Origin: Helicobacter_J cappadocius
Lineage (GTDB): Bacteria > Campylobacterota > Campylobacteria > Campylobacterales > Helicobacteraceae
Direction of reading: 5' to 3'
Length of the DNA stretch: 64,000 nucleotides
Assembly (NCBI RefSeq): GCF_030686155.1
Contig: NZ_JAUPEV010000002.1
Span: 62,001 to 126,000 of the forward strand
The position numbers were made by a program, and so were the translations under genes. Positions 50,656 through 58,957 of this stretch are shown here, piece after piece. Within the stretch, counting starts at the first letter, position 1. Each line of letters begins with the position of its first letter. Below the pieces are notes generated by a model. It saw only the letters and a program-made list of their open reading frames with translations. It did no database searches and had not been told where the DNA came from.

Positions 50656-51594
50656 TTATTTATGAGAGTCAAGATATGCGATGGCTTCAAGTGCGGCAGT
50701 TGCACCATCTCCAGCTGCACATATAACTTGTTTTGAGGCTTTTATACGTATATCTCCTGCACCAAACAAGCCTTCAATATTTGTTTTCATATTTAGATCT
50801 ACAATCATTGATCCGTATTGATCGCACTCACATAACATACTTCCATCATCTTGCTTGAGGATATTGTTATTAACTTCATAACCCACAAATACAAATATAC
50901 CAGGAACATCAAGTTGTGATGTTTGATTTGTTTGAGTGTTTTTGATAACGATAGAATTTACTCCATTGTTATCACCCTTTATTTCTTCTACAATTGCAGG
51001 GGTAATGAATTCTATTTTTTCATTATTTTTGGCGTGTTCTACGGTGATTGGTGCAGCCCTAAATTCAGTTCTTCTGTGGATAACATAGACTTTTTTACAC
51101 ATTTTGGTAAGATAATTAGCTTCTTCAAGTGCAGTGTCTCCGCCACCTAGAACAGCGACTTCTTTATTTTTGTAAAAAAAACCATCACAAGTAGCACAAG
51201 TACTCACTCCCTTGCCCCAAAATTCATTTTCACCTTTGATACCCGTTCTTTTGGGTCTTCCTCCAGTTGCTATAATGACACTTTTGGCTTCTACGACTTT
51301 TCCATCGTTTTGGAAGATTTTAAATATTTTCCCTTCCTTTTTAATGGTGGAAATTTCAGTCATTTCATGTTTAAGCCCAAAGCGAAAACATTGTTCTTGC
51401 CAAGGTTCCATAAAATCAAGACCACTAAGGATTTGTTTTACTCCTGGATAGTTTTCTATCTCGCTACTTCCTGTAATCTGACCACCAGGCATTCCTTTTT
51501 CAAACAACACAACATTTTTGATTCCTCCTCTTGTCGCATAAAGACCAGCGGATAATCCAGCAGGGCCGCCACCAATAATTGCTAAATCAATCAT
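50656..51594 (-). CDS. trxB: Thioredoxin reductase
   Basis: 312 residues. FAD fold IIGGGPAGLSAGLYATRGG, redox pair CATC in VSTCATCDGFFYKNKEVAVL, NADPH fold LGGGDTALEEANYL and C-terminal FGAGDIR are all present. It lies beside trxA and reduces it, as HP0825-HP0824 in H. pylori. GGAGG precedes the start. Confidence 0.96.
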   Translation of the reverse strand: MIDLAIIGGGPAGLSAGLYATRGGIKNVVLFEKGMPGGQITGSSEIENYPGVKQILSGLDFMEPWQEQCFRFGLKHEMTEISTIKKEGKIFKIFQNDGKVVEAKSVIIATGGRPKRTGIKGENEFWGKGVSTCATCDGFFYKNKEVAVLGGGDTALEEANYLTKMCKKVYVIHRRTEFRAAPITVEHAKNNEKIEFITPAIVEEIKGDNNGVNSIVIKNTQTNQTSQLDVPGIFVFVGYEVNNNILKQDDGSMLCECDQYGSMIVDLNMKTNIEGLFGAGDIRIKASKQVICAAGDGATAALEAIAYLDSHK

Positions 51595-51672
51595 AAAAAA
51601 CCTCCGATAGATAAAAATTTTTACTTGATAAATATATTAGTATTGAATCATAAATGATGAGTATATGGAAAG

Positions 51673-51692
51673 CCCGTGATTTAAATCACGGG
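51673..51692 (-). terminator. Terminator between trxA and trxB
   Basis: CCCGTGATTTAAATCACGGG is a perfect 20-base palindrome, six bases after the trxA stop on the minus strand, followed by CTTTCC. It suggests that trxA and trxB are separate or attenuated transcripts. Confidence 0.7.
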
Positions 51693-51698
51693 AAGAGT

Positions 51699-52016
51699 TT
51701 AAGAGATAGAATCGATTTTGTCTTTGAGAACTTGCTTGGAAACTGCACCTGTGATTTGATCAACAACTTCCCCATTCTTCATGAAGATAATTGAAGGAAT
51801 GCTTCTGATACCATATTTTGCAGAAAGTTCATCTTGCTCGTCAGTATTCACCTTGCAGATTGCGACTTTACCTTCGTATTCTTCAGCTAACTCATCAATT
51901 ACAGGAGCTAACATTCTACAAGGACCACACCAAGGAGCCCAAAAATCAACCAATGCAACACCATTTTTTGTTGTGCTATCAAAATTTTCTTTTGTTAATT
52001 CTATATATTTACCCAT
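51699..52016 (-). CDS. trxA: Thioredoxin
   Basis: 105 residues from the ATG at 52016, preceded by GGAGAAG; the frame extends 21 codons upstream but without coding character. The active site is WAPWCGPCRML and the cis-Pro is in IRSIPSIIFM. It is the general disulfide reductant, used for peroxiredoxins and ribonucleotide reductase. Confidence 0.97.
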   Translation of the reverse strand: MGKYIELTKENFDSTTKNGVALVDFWAPWCGPCRMLAPVIDELAEEYEGKVAICKVNTDEQDELSAKYGIRSIPSIIFMKNGEVVDQITGAVSKQVLKDKIDSIS

Positions 52017-52046
52017 AATCTTCTCCATTGTTAAAATATGGCGTTG

Positions 52047-52052
52047 ATTATA
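52047..52052 (-). promoter_or_regulatory. -10 box of trxA
   Basis: TATAAT on the minus strand with an upstream TG (ATGTATAAT), 30 bases before the trxA ATG. Confidence 0.6.
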
Positions 52053-52091
52053 CATAAAAAATATAAATTTCAAATCCAATAATAATAATTT

Positions 52092-52424
52092 TTATAAAGT
52101 GATATTTTCTATCATGTAAATATCTTCTCCCTTGATGATTAGAGCATCAATACAATAAGTTGTTTCGGGATTGTATTGAAGCAGATAATATTCAATCGTT
52201 TTGATTATTTTAGAAATTTTTTTGGGAGTGATGGCGTAGATAGGTTCAAAATTTTGCCCACTTTTGACTTCAATAAAGTGAAGAATCTTATTTTTTAGTG
52301 CAATGATGTCTATTTCTCCATATCTGGATGAAAAATTTCTTTCTACCACCTCATAACCATTTTTTTCCAGATATTCACAAGCCAAGCTTTCTGCATAAAA
52401 GCCCTTTTCTCTACTCATCTTCAA
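52092..52424 (-). CDS. UPF0102 (YraN) family protein
   Basis: 110 residues. The UPF0102 nuclease-like core is visible: RYGEIDIIALKNKILHFIEVKS, with the Asp and Glu-x-Lys pattern of restriction-endonuclease-like folds. A DNA-processing role is suspected for the family but not proven. It overlaps hom by 14 bases, matching HP0823-HP0822. Confidence 0.92.
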   Translation of the reverse strand: MKMSREKGFYAESLACEYLEKNGYEVVERNFSSRYGEIDIIALKNKILHFIEVKSGQNFEPIYAITPKKISKIIKTIEYYLLQYNPETTYCIDALIIKGEDIYMIENITL

Positions 52425-53685
52425 TTCTTATCATATAGGGTTCTTGAAGGATTGAATCTAGTTTTTTGATTTCACTGATAGTATTTTTGATGGCATATTC
52501 AGTTGTAATATGCGTTGCAAAGAGTATTTTTGCAGTATTTTTTTGCTTAGACTCTTTTTGTAAAAATGCACTGATAGAGATATTATTTTTACTCAAAATA
52601 GAGGCTATTTGTGCCAGAACACCAGGTTTGTCAATGGTTAGAAGTCTTACATAATAGTGGGTTTTGATAGAGTCTTTGGGTTTTAGGCTAAAAGGTATAT
52701 GAGGAGAGTTTTCAAATCCTAACATCAATGAACTTTTTCCTCTTGCTATTTCTATAAGATCGCTAATCACTGCACTTGCAGTCGCATCTCCACCTGCACC
52801 CGCTCCATAATAAAGGGTTTCGCCAACCCTATCGCCTATAACACTGATTCCATTCATTACGCCTTCAACTTTTGAAATCATTTTATTTTTGTTTATCATT
52901 GCTGGATGAACTCGGAGTTCGATTTCATTTTCTTCTTTTTTGGCAATTCCTAAGAGCTTGATAGAATAACCAAATTCATTTGCAAATTCAATATCATCAG
53001 AATTGATAGATTCAATACCTTCTATGATGATATCTTGAGGTTTTGCATCTATTCCATAAGCAAGTGAAGCTAAAATTAGTAATTTATGCCCTGCATCCCC
53101 TCCATTTACATCTAAGCTAGGATCAGCTTCAGCATAACCTAGATTCTGAGCATCAAGTAGGGCACTGCTAAAGTCTTGGTTATTTTGTATCATCTGAGTA
53201 AGGATATAGTTGCTTGTGCCATTTAGTATTCCTTTTAAGGCAAGAATGTGGTTTGCACCTAATCCATCTTTGAGTGCTTTTATGATGGGTATCCCTCCAC
53301 ATACACTTGCTTCAAAACCAATAGGGATATCATTGGCTATTTTTTGCAAATCGTAGCGATGATAAGCAAGCATAGCTTTATTTGCGGTAACTAAAGCTTT
53401 TTTGCTTTGAAGAGCTTTTTTTGCTATTTCGTAAGCTTCTTGAACCCCTCCCATCAACTCAATTACAATATCAATTTCTTGATCGTTAAAAATTTCATCA
53501 ATATTTTGACTTAATGGAATATTTACGTTTCTAATCTTGGCTAGATCTTTTACAATACCTTTTTTTACCACCAGATTCACACCCGCTCTAGCTGAAATGA
53601 TTTCTTTGTTTTCTTGTAAAATTTTGATAACACTACTTCCTACAACACCTACGCCAATAATGCCAATATTGATATTTTTCATCAT
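52411..53685 (-). CDS. hom: Homoserine dehydrogenase
   Basis: 424 residues. NAD(P) fold IGIIGVGVVGSSVIKIL, catalytic region LKGILNGTSNYILTQM and GYAEADPSLDVNGGDAGHK, and a C-terminal ACT domain from about residue 345 (YYVRLLTIDKPGVLAQIASI), typical of allosteric HSD. It reduces aspartate semialdehyde for threonine and methionine. It is between uvrC and yraN. Confidence 0.97.
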   Translation of the reverse strand: MMKNINIGIIGVGVVGSSVIKILQENKEIISARAGVNLVVKKGIVKDLAKIRNVNIPLSQNIDEIFNDQEIDIVIELMGGVQEAYEIAKKALQSKKALVTANKAMLAYHRYDLQKIANDIPIGFEASVCGGIPIIKALKDGLGANHILALKGILNGTSNYILTQMIQNNQDFSSALLDAQNLGYAEADPSLDVNGGDAGHKLLILASLAYGIDAKPQDIIIEGIESINSDDIEFANEFGYSIKLLGIAKKEENEIELRVHPAMINKNKMISKVEGVMNGISVIGDRVGETLYYGAGAGGDATASAVISDLIEIARGKSSLMLGFENSPHIPFSLKPKDSIKTHYYVRLLTIDKPGVLAQIASILSKNNISISAFLQKESKQKNTAKILFATHITTEYAIKNTISEIKKLDSILQEPYMIRIEDE

Positions 53686-53733
53686 TTTAAAACCTTATAT
53701 GTAATAATTTTGTATTTTATCAAAACTCTTATA

Positions 53734-55536
53734 TTAGTGATTAGTTTTTTTGCTGAGAACCTCTTTGATTTCATCAGGATTTGCATTTTCTATTGCTTCA
53801 AAGGAGCCAAAGAAATCTAATAGCTTTTTTACACTGGCTTTTCCAATGCCTTTTTGTTCTAAAAGGGATATTTTTTGCATATCTTTTTGTTTTTTTTGTC
53901 GATGGAAGGTGATTGCATATCGATGAACTTCATCTCGGAGTTTCTGTAAAAACTGCAGTCTTTTGTCTGAAGGTTTGAGATGAAAAGATGTTTCAAAAGT
54001 ATATATTGTATCTTTTGCACCACCTCTTGCACGATGTGCTTTGGCATCGATTTTTTCTTTTGCGATTCCTATGATGTCAATATCTACGCCAACGCTTTGA
54101 AGAATATCTCTGGCTAGATTGATTTGAGCCTTGCCACCATCTATGAGCCAGAGATTAGGGGGAGGGGTTTTGCAGAAGTCATTGGCACGACGAGTAAGCA
54201 TTTCTTTGATTTGAGAGTATTCATCTGTTCCTTGTAGGATATAACGTCTGTAGTTCTCTTTTGTAAAATTCATATTTTTATACACAATCATGCCACCCAC
54301 AATATTTGTTCCACAATGATGACTTGTATCAAATACTTCTATTGTAAAAGGGATTTCATTTAGCTGTAATAATTCTTTAAGTTCTATTAAAAGTGTATCT
54401 TCAGCATAACTTCTAGAACTTTGAAGTCGTAAAATTTCATTAGCGTTTTTGAAAGCAAGTTCTATGAGGTTTTTTTTGTCTCCTCTATGAGGGGTCAATA
54501 TTTGTATTTTTCTTTTGCAGTGGTTTTGTAGAAAATTTTCTAATTCTATGATACTTTCCTTTGAATCAATAGAAGGTATAAGTATTTGATCTGGAGGCAG
54601 GGGAATTTCTTCTTTATAGTGATTGATAATAGCTTGTTCATAGATGGAATTTTCATCAAAGGCATATTCAGATTTAATGTGTTCAAAGTTTGAAGATATA
54701 ATTTTTCCATCACGCATAAAAAGTTTGGACAAAATCGCATTTTTTCCTTCATAAGAAAGAGCAAAAATATCCAAATTATAGAGTTTTGCTAGATCTATAC
54801 TCGAAAAATTTTCAACACCTTGTAGCTTTTTGATTCTATCTCTATAGATCATTGCTTCTTCAAATTTCATTTTTTCAGAAAGGGTAAGCATTTTTGATTC
54901 TAACTCATTTAAGAGTTTATTTTTATTTTGGATTAAATAGATAGCTTGAAGGATAATTTTGTTATATTCTGTGGGATTAACTTTTCCTTCACAAGGGGCA
55001 AGACAACGTTTTATCTGGTAAAACAAACAAGCCTTCTTTCCCTTTGAACAGGCTTTTTTTTGGACAAGAGGCAAGATTTCATATAAGCTATCTAGTATTT
55101 CTCTTGAGCCTGATGTGTATGGACCAAAATATTTCACATTTTTATTTTTAATAATTTTTCTAGTGATTGCAGGTGTTGGGAATTCTTCGGACATATCAAT
55201 ATAGATATAAGGATAAGTTTTATCATCTCGCAATAAGATATTATATTTTGGCTTGAGTTGTTTTATCAAAGAATTTTCTAAGATGAGTGCATCTTGTTCG
55301 TTTTGAACTAATATAGTCTGGAGATAATCAACTTGGGAGATCATCATTTGGATACGGTGGCTATTGGAGGGATTGGGCAATATTTTGTCATTTTCAATTC
55401 TGAAATAACTTTTTATACGATTTTTGAGGTTTTTTGCTTTGCCGATATATAATAGTTTGTTATGTTTGTCATAATATTGATAAACTCCACTACTTGTTGG
55501 GAGATTTTTGATTCTTTCTATTAGGGAGTTATTCAA
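53734..55536 (-). CDS. uvrC: Excinuclease ABC subunit C
   Basis: 600 residues. The GIY-YIG nuclease domain is SSGVYQYYDKHNKLLYIGKA, the UVR motif is at about 200-235, the RNase H-like 5'-incision domain has FDTSHHCGTNIVGGMIVY, and helix-hairpin-helix repeats end the protein (KGIGKASVKKLLDFFGSF). It makes the two incisions in nucleotide excision repair. It overlaps the gene before it by four bases. Confidence 0.97.
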   Translation of the reverse strand: MNNSLIERIKNLPTSSGVYQYYDKHNKLLYIGKAKNLKNRIKSYFRIENDKILPNPSNSHRIQMMISQVDYLQTILVQNEQDALILENSLIKQLKPKYNILLRDDKTYPYIYIDMSEEFPTPAITRKIIKNKNVKYFGPYTSGSREILDSLYEILPLVQKKACSKGKKACLFYQIKRCLAPCEGKVNPTEYNKIILQAIYLIQNKNKLLNELESKMLTLSEKMKFEEAMIYRDRIKKLQGVENFSSIDLAKLYNLDIFALSYEGKNAILSKLFMRDGKIISSNFEHIKSEYAFDENSIYEQAIINHYKEEIPLPPDQILIPSIDSKESIIELENFLQNHCKRKIQILTPHRGDKKNLIELAFKNANEILRLQSSRSYAEDTLLIELKELLQLNEIPFTIEVFDTSHHCGTNIVGGMIVYKNMNFTKENYRRYILQGTDEYSQIKEMLTRRANDFCKTPPPNLWLIDGGKAQINLARDILQSVGVDIDIIGIAKEKIDAKAHRARGGAKDTIYTFETSFHLKPSDKRLQFLQKLRDEVHRYAITFHRQKKQKDMQKISLLEQKGIGKASVKKLLDFFGSFEAIENANPDEIKEVLSKKTNH

Positions 55537-55985
55537 GAGTTATCTTTCAGGTTTTTTAAGATAGATGCACGAATGGATTCAAAAATTTCATACAGCTGGG
55601 TATTTTTGGCTAGATTTGTAAATTCGCCATCGGAGTGTTCGTTGTAGGACTCTATTTCAGAAACATTTTCTTCATCTGATGGTAAAAAACTATGTTGCAC
55701 AAAGCCTAAAATTTCAGGATCTGGAGAAATAGAGGCAAAGAAATCTCTATGGTTTTTTAAACTCTCTTTTATATCATTGCGATTATAATTGTTGAATTCA
55801 GCACACAAGCCCGGATTATTAAATGCAAAAAGCAGTCGATGATTTTTGTATGTGATATGCAATATAGCTTTGCGCATTCCAAGTGGCAGAACAAGTTTGA
55901 GTTTATTTAATTGCGAATTTTCTTGCAATTTCTTAAAATGTGTTTGATTTTTAATACTGGAGATAATACTTTGAGAATTTTTCAT
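55533..55985 (-). CDS. Hypothetical protein upstream of uvrC, possibly DUF721/DciA-like
   Basis: 150 residues without signal or membrane span. Residues 1-80 have a pattern of a short helix, then strands and 'LLFAFNNPGLCAEFNNYN', which vaguely resembles the DUF721 (DciA helicase loader) domain; the similarity is too weak to claim. The C-terminal 40 residues are acidic. It is coupled to uvrC by a four-base overlap. Its first five codons overlap the divergent lipoprotein gene. Confidence 0.6.
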   Translation of the reverse strand: MKNSQSIISSIKNQTHFKKLQENSQLNKLKLVLPLGMRKAILHITYKNHRLLFAFNNPGLCAEFNNYNRNDIKESLKNHRDFFASISPDPEILGFVQHSFLPSDEENVSEIESYNEHSDGEFTNLAKNTQLYEIFESIRASILKNLKDNS

Positions 55986-56138
55986 ATCTTGATTTTAGCA
56001 TATTTATTATTTATTTTTTATGGGTGTGGATACAAGGCTGATCCATTTTATAAAGTCCCATCTTCAGACAGCAGAGTTTTGAAAAATATGGAATTTTCTA
56101 GTATTTTTGCTGATTTTGGGATTTTTTACTACCTATGA
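55971..56138 (+). CDS. Small lipoprotein (LptM/YifL-like)
   Basis: 55 residues. The start is the TTG at 55971, eight bases after GGAG. A signal-II peptide is followed by a lipobox ending at Cys19 (LLFIFYGCGYKADPFYKVP). Small lipoproteins with a C-G-x-K motif after the lipid cysteine, such as LptM (CGLKGPLYFP), assist LPS-transport assembly; this one has the same layout, so I suggest it as a divergent member. The 5' end overlaps the divergent upstream gene by 15 bases. The FUSC gene starts 20 bases after it. Confidence 0.65.
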   Translation: MRIFHILILAYLLFIFYGCGYKADPFYKVPSSDSRVLKNMEFSSIFADFGIFYYL

Positions 56139-56158
56139 AAATTCAATAAGCAAATTTT

Positions 56159-58189
56159 ATGAATGGTTTTTTATTAAGGGGTTTTTTGAAAAATCATTTC
56201 TTAAGATATGTTTATGTTTATGATCCAGGTTATTTTAGCCTGATCTATTCTCTTAAAACCCTCATAGCAGTATTTTTGAGTATTGTTATAAATTATTTTT
56301 TATTTGGATCGAGCATTTTAGTTTGGGCTGCATTATCTCCGATATATATTTATTTTTTAAATACGCTAATTGGCGATAAGAATAAAATAAGACATTTGAC
56401 TTTATTCATTTTATTAAGTTGTTTGGCGGTTTTTATTTTTAGTATTTTTTCTGCACTTGGACTTTGGCTTTTTTTGCCTGTGGTGTTAATGGCTTTTATT
56501 GTCGGAATTTCAAGTGTTTATAGCATTGATTTACAAAAAGTGCTAAATATGGTTCTTATAAATGGCTTAGTAGCCTGTATTTATGTAAATTCTAATATTC
56601 CTATAATGCTCGAAGATGAAATTTTAACCATTTTCATTGGTGGTTTTATAGGAATTTTGATGTTGTTTTTTATTTCTATTGGAAAATATGGTAAATTTAC
56701 CAAAAAAAACTTTCCATCCTTGCTTTTTGATCTTGAGCTAATGATAGGAAATATTTCTAACTCTAAAGATTATTTTAAAATTAGAAATCAAACCCTCTTG
56801 CAGATTGAATCTATCAAGCATATTCTTAATTCTCGAGCGGGAAAGATAAAAGATCCTCATATCATCAAAAATACAAAGCGAACTTTATTTTATCTCTATC
56901 GTATTGAAGAGATTTATCATTCTATCAATTCTATTCACTATTATTTCAATACAAATAAAATTGATGATTTGTTTTATCAGATCAAAGATGAAATTGTTAT
57001 GAACTTAAGAGAGCTATCAAAGATGTTTTACGGATCTCGACCTAATCTATCTAGGGAAATATTGCAGAGGGTTTTACTTTCAGATTGCAATAAAGTTTTT
57101 GTAAGTTCAGTGAAAATTATTTACAACAAAATAGAATCTTTCCGTAGAGGAGGGGAGGAAGAAGCCTATCTTGCTCAGGCAATGCCATCAAAAAAATTCA
57201 AAGACATTCTTGATAGCATAACCGATCTAAGTCCTGTATGTAGGTATTCAATTAAATATTCGCTAACTTTGGGAGCTACTATTTTTATTGCACAATTTTT
57301 AAAAATAGATCATGGTATATGGATTGCTATAGGTGCAATGGCAATTATGAGACCAAATTTAGGTTCCATAAAAGATATCAGTAAAGATTATTTTTTAGGC
57401 ACTTTTGTTGGACTATTTTGCGGGATTGTTTTTGTGAGTTTATTTGAGAGGACATTTGTTTTTTATCCTCTTTTTATCATCGTATTATTTTTGTTTATTT
57501 ATTTCAGAGTGTATCCATATGCCATTTGGTCTGGTGTAATGATGGTTGCTTTTGTAATGATGTTCTCAATGCTCAGAGAAGATTTTTTAGAATTGATTTT
57601 TGGACGTCTTTTGGATATCTTGATTGCATTTTGCGTAGTTTTTGGGGCATTTTGGTTTATATGGCCAAAGTATAGTGGAGATGATGTGATGCCAAGTATT
57701 AAAGAAAATATTACATTTTTACAAAAATTACTTGCTCTTATTGATAAAAATCTTGAAAATCTAAGTGTTAAAAAAAGAGAATTCATTAATCTAGAGAGTG
57801 GATTTTTTAATCAATACAATCTTTTGAGTGCTTCAATAAATGATGCTAAAGAAGAAAAAAACACATATTCTAAAAAAGATATCGCAAATGCCCAAAAAGC
57901 ATTAGAAAGTATTGATTCTTTGAATCAAAGCACAAACAAGCTTTATGACTATCTTTGTCATTTTGAAAATCTGAATGAGAATAAAGAAATTTTCAACAAT
58001 GATGTTAAGCTTGTTTTGACTAGATATGAAATGCTTATTAAGCTCATAGATGGATTGCCGTATTATTTCAAAGAAGAAAAGGATGGAAGATTTTTGGCTA
58101 CAGATGATAAATTTAATATGATGATTGAAGATATCTTTATATTACAAAATCAGCTATACTTGGCTACTTTATCAAATATGAAGTATTAA
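56159..58189 (+). CDS. FUSC/YccS-like inner-membrane protein
   Basis: 676 residues. Two groups of membrane spans (about 30-170 and 375-495) are joined and followed by soluble helical regions, the double-barrel layout of FUSC/aromatic-acid-exporter proteins. The second group opens KYSLTLGATIFIAQFLKIDHG and IAIGAMAIMRPNLG, a typical FUSC2 core. Members act in export of aromatic acids or in envelope stress; the substrate is not known. It probably shares a transcript with the lipoprotein upstream and the NYN gene. Confidence 0.85.
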   Translation: MNGFLLRGFLKNHFLRYVYVYDPGYFSLIYSLKTLIAVFLSIVINYFLFGSSILVWAALSPIYIYFLNTLIGDKNKIRHLTLFILLSCLAVFIFSIFSALGLWLFLPVVLMAFIVGISSVYSIDLQKVLNMVLINGLVACIYVNSNIPIMLEDEILTIFIGGFIGILMLFFISIGKYGKFTKKNFPSLLFDLELMIGNISNSKDYFKIRNQTLLQIESIKHILNSRAGKIKDPHIIKNTKRTLFYLYRIEEIYHSINSIHYYFNTNKIDDLFYQIKDEIVMNLRELSKMFYGSRPNLSREILQRVLLSDCNKVFVSSVKIIYNKIESFRRGGEEEAYLAQAMPSKKFKDILDSITDLSPVCRYSIKYSLTLGATIFIAQFLKIDHGIWIAIGAMAIMRPNLGSIKDISKDYFLGTFVGLFCGIVFVSLFERTFVFYPLFIIVLFLFIYFRVYPYAIWSGVMMVAFVMMFSMLREDFLELIFGRLLDILIAFCVVFGAFWFIWPKYSGDDVMPSIKENITFLQKLLALIDKNLENLSVKKREFINLESGFFNQYNLLSASINDAKEEKNTYSKKDIANAQKALESIDSLNQSTNKLYDYLCHFENLNENKEIFNNDVKLVLTRYEMLIKLIDGLPYYFKEEKDGRFLATDDKFNMMIEDIFILQNQLYLATLSNMKY

Positions 58190-58216
58190 AATAAAAATAT
58201 AAATCGGAGTTATCAA

Positions 58217-58939
58217 ATGGAGCTAAATACCAAAGAAAGAAAAAAAGTTGCACTTTTTATAGATTGTGAAAATATTAGCTATAAGCTAATTGATGACATT
58301 ATGGAAAGACTCAGTGATGTTGGCGAAGTATGCGTAAAAAAGGCCTATGGAGATTGGAGAAGTAATGGAATCAAAAATTGGGAAGATGGACTTATCAAAT
58401 ATTCCATAGAACCAATTCATATTATAACAGGCAATCGAAGTGGAGATGGAGGGAATGCGGGAAAAAATTCTTCTGATATTAAGATCACTATTGATGTTAT
58501 CAATACATTACATTCTGGCACAATGGAATGTATTGCATTGGCAACTAGCGATAGTGATTTTGCACCACTTGCACAAGAAATCAGAACAAAGGGGATTCCT
58601 GCAATTGGCTTTGGGGAGAAAAAAGCTAGAGAAGATTTTAGACGAGCTTTTACGAATTTTGAAGAAATTGGGGTTATTGAAAAAGGAAATTCACAGCTCT
58701 CTAAAGATAAAAATCTAATTAAGCTGTTAAAAAATGCTGTTGAATCAACCTCTGGAGACGATGGAAAATCTTTGGTTTCAAGGGTAGGGCTATGGATAAA
58801 AAATAATTATCTTAAAGCAGCCTCTTCTTGTGGTAAAGATAGTTGGGGGGATGTTTTTAAGGCTTTACCTGATTATTTTGAAATAAGTTATAGCGGGACA
58901 AATAATAGTATTATGAGTGTGGAATACAGGAAAAAATAA
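58217..58939 (+). CDS. NYN (PIN-like) domain protein with C-terminal LOTUS-like domain
   Basis: 240 residues. The N-terminal 150 are a LabA-like NYN ribonuclease-fold domain: ALFIDCENISYK (first Asp), SSDIKITIDVIN and LATSDSDFAPLAQEI supply the acidic metal site. The remaining 75 (LIKLLKNAVES, DGKSLVSRVGLWIKNNY and DVFKALPDYFEI) fit an OST-HTH/LOTUS domain, which in eukaryotes binds RNA. I infer an RNase or RNA-binding function. It is convergent with serA and shares its terminator hairpin. Confidence 0.85.
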   Translation: MELNTKERKKVALFIDCENISYKLIDDIMERLSDVGEVCVKKAYGDWRSNGIKNWEDGLIKYSIEPIHIITGNRSGDGGNAGKNSSDIKITIDVINTLHSGTMECIALATSDSDFAPLAQEIRTKGIPAIGFGEKKAREDFRRAFTNFEEIGVIEKGNSQLSKDKNLIKLLKNAVESTSGDDGKSLVSRVGLWIKNNYLKAASSCGKDSWGDVFKALPDYFEISYSGTNNSIMSVEYRKK

Positions 58940-58957
58940 CCATCTATTAGATGGTTA
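58937..58957. terminator. Shared hairpin containing both the NYN and serA stop codons
   Basis: TAACCATCT (58937-58945) and AGATGGTTA (58949-58957) pair perfectly over 9 bp around ATT. The NYN stop TAA is its first three bases, and the serA stop lies at 58947-58949 on the other strand. On the minus strand the stem is followed by a run of six T, an intrinsic terminator for serA. Confidence 0.75.

Noticed and set aside
54150..54175. G-rich stretch in uvrC as a contingency locus
   Set aside because: Runs are five and four G, interrupted by A, in a housekeeping gene; no reason to expect slippage.
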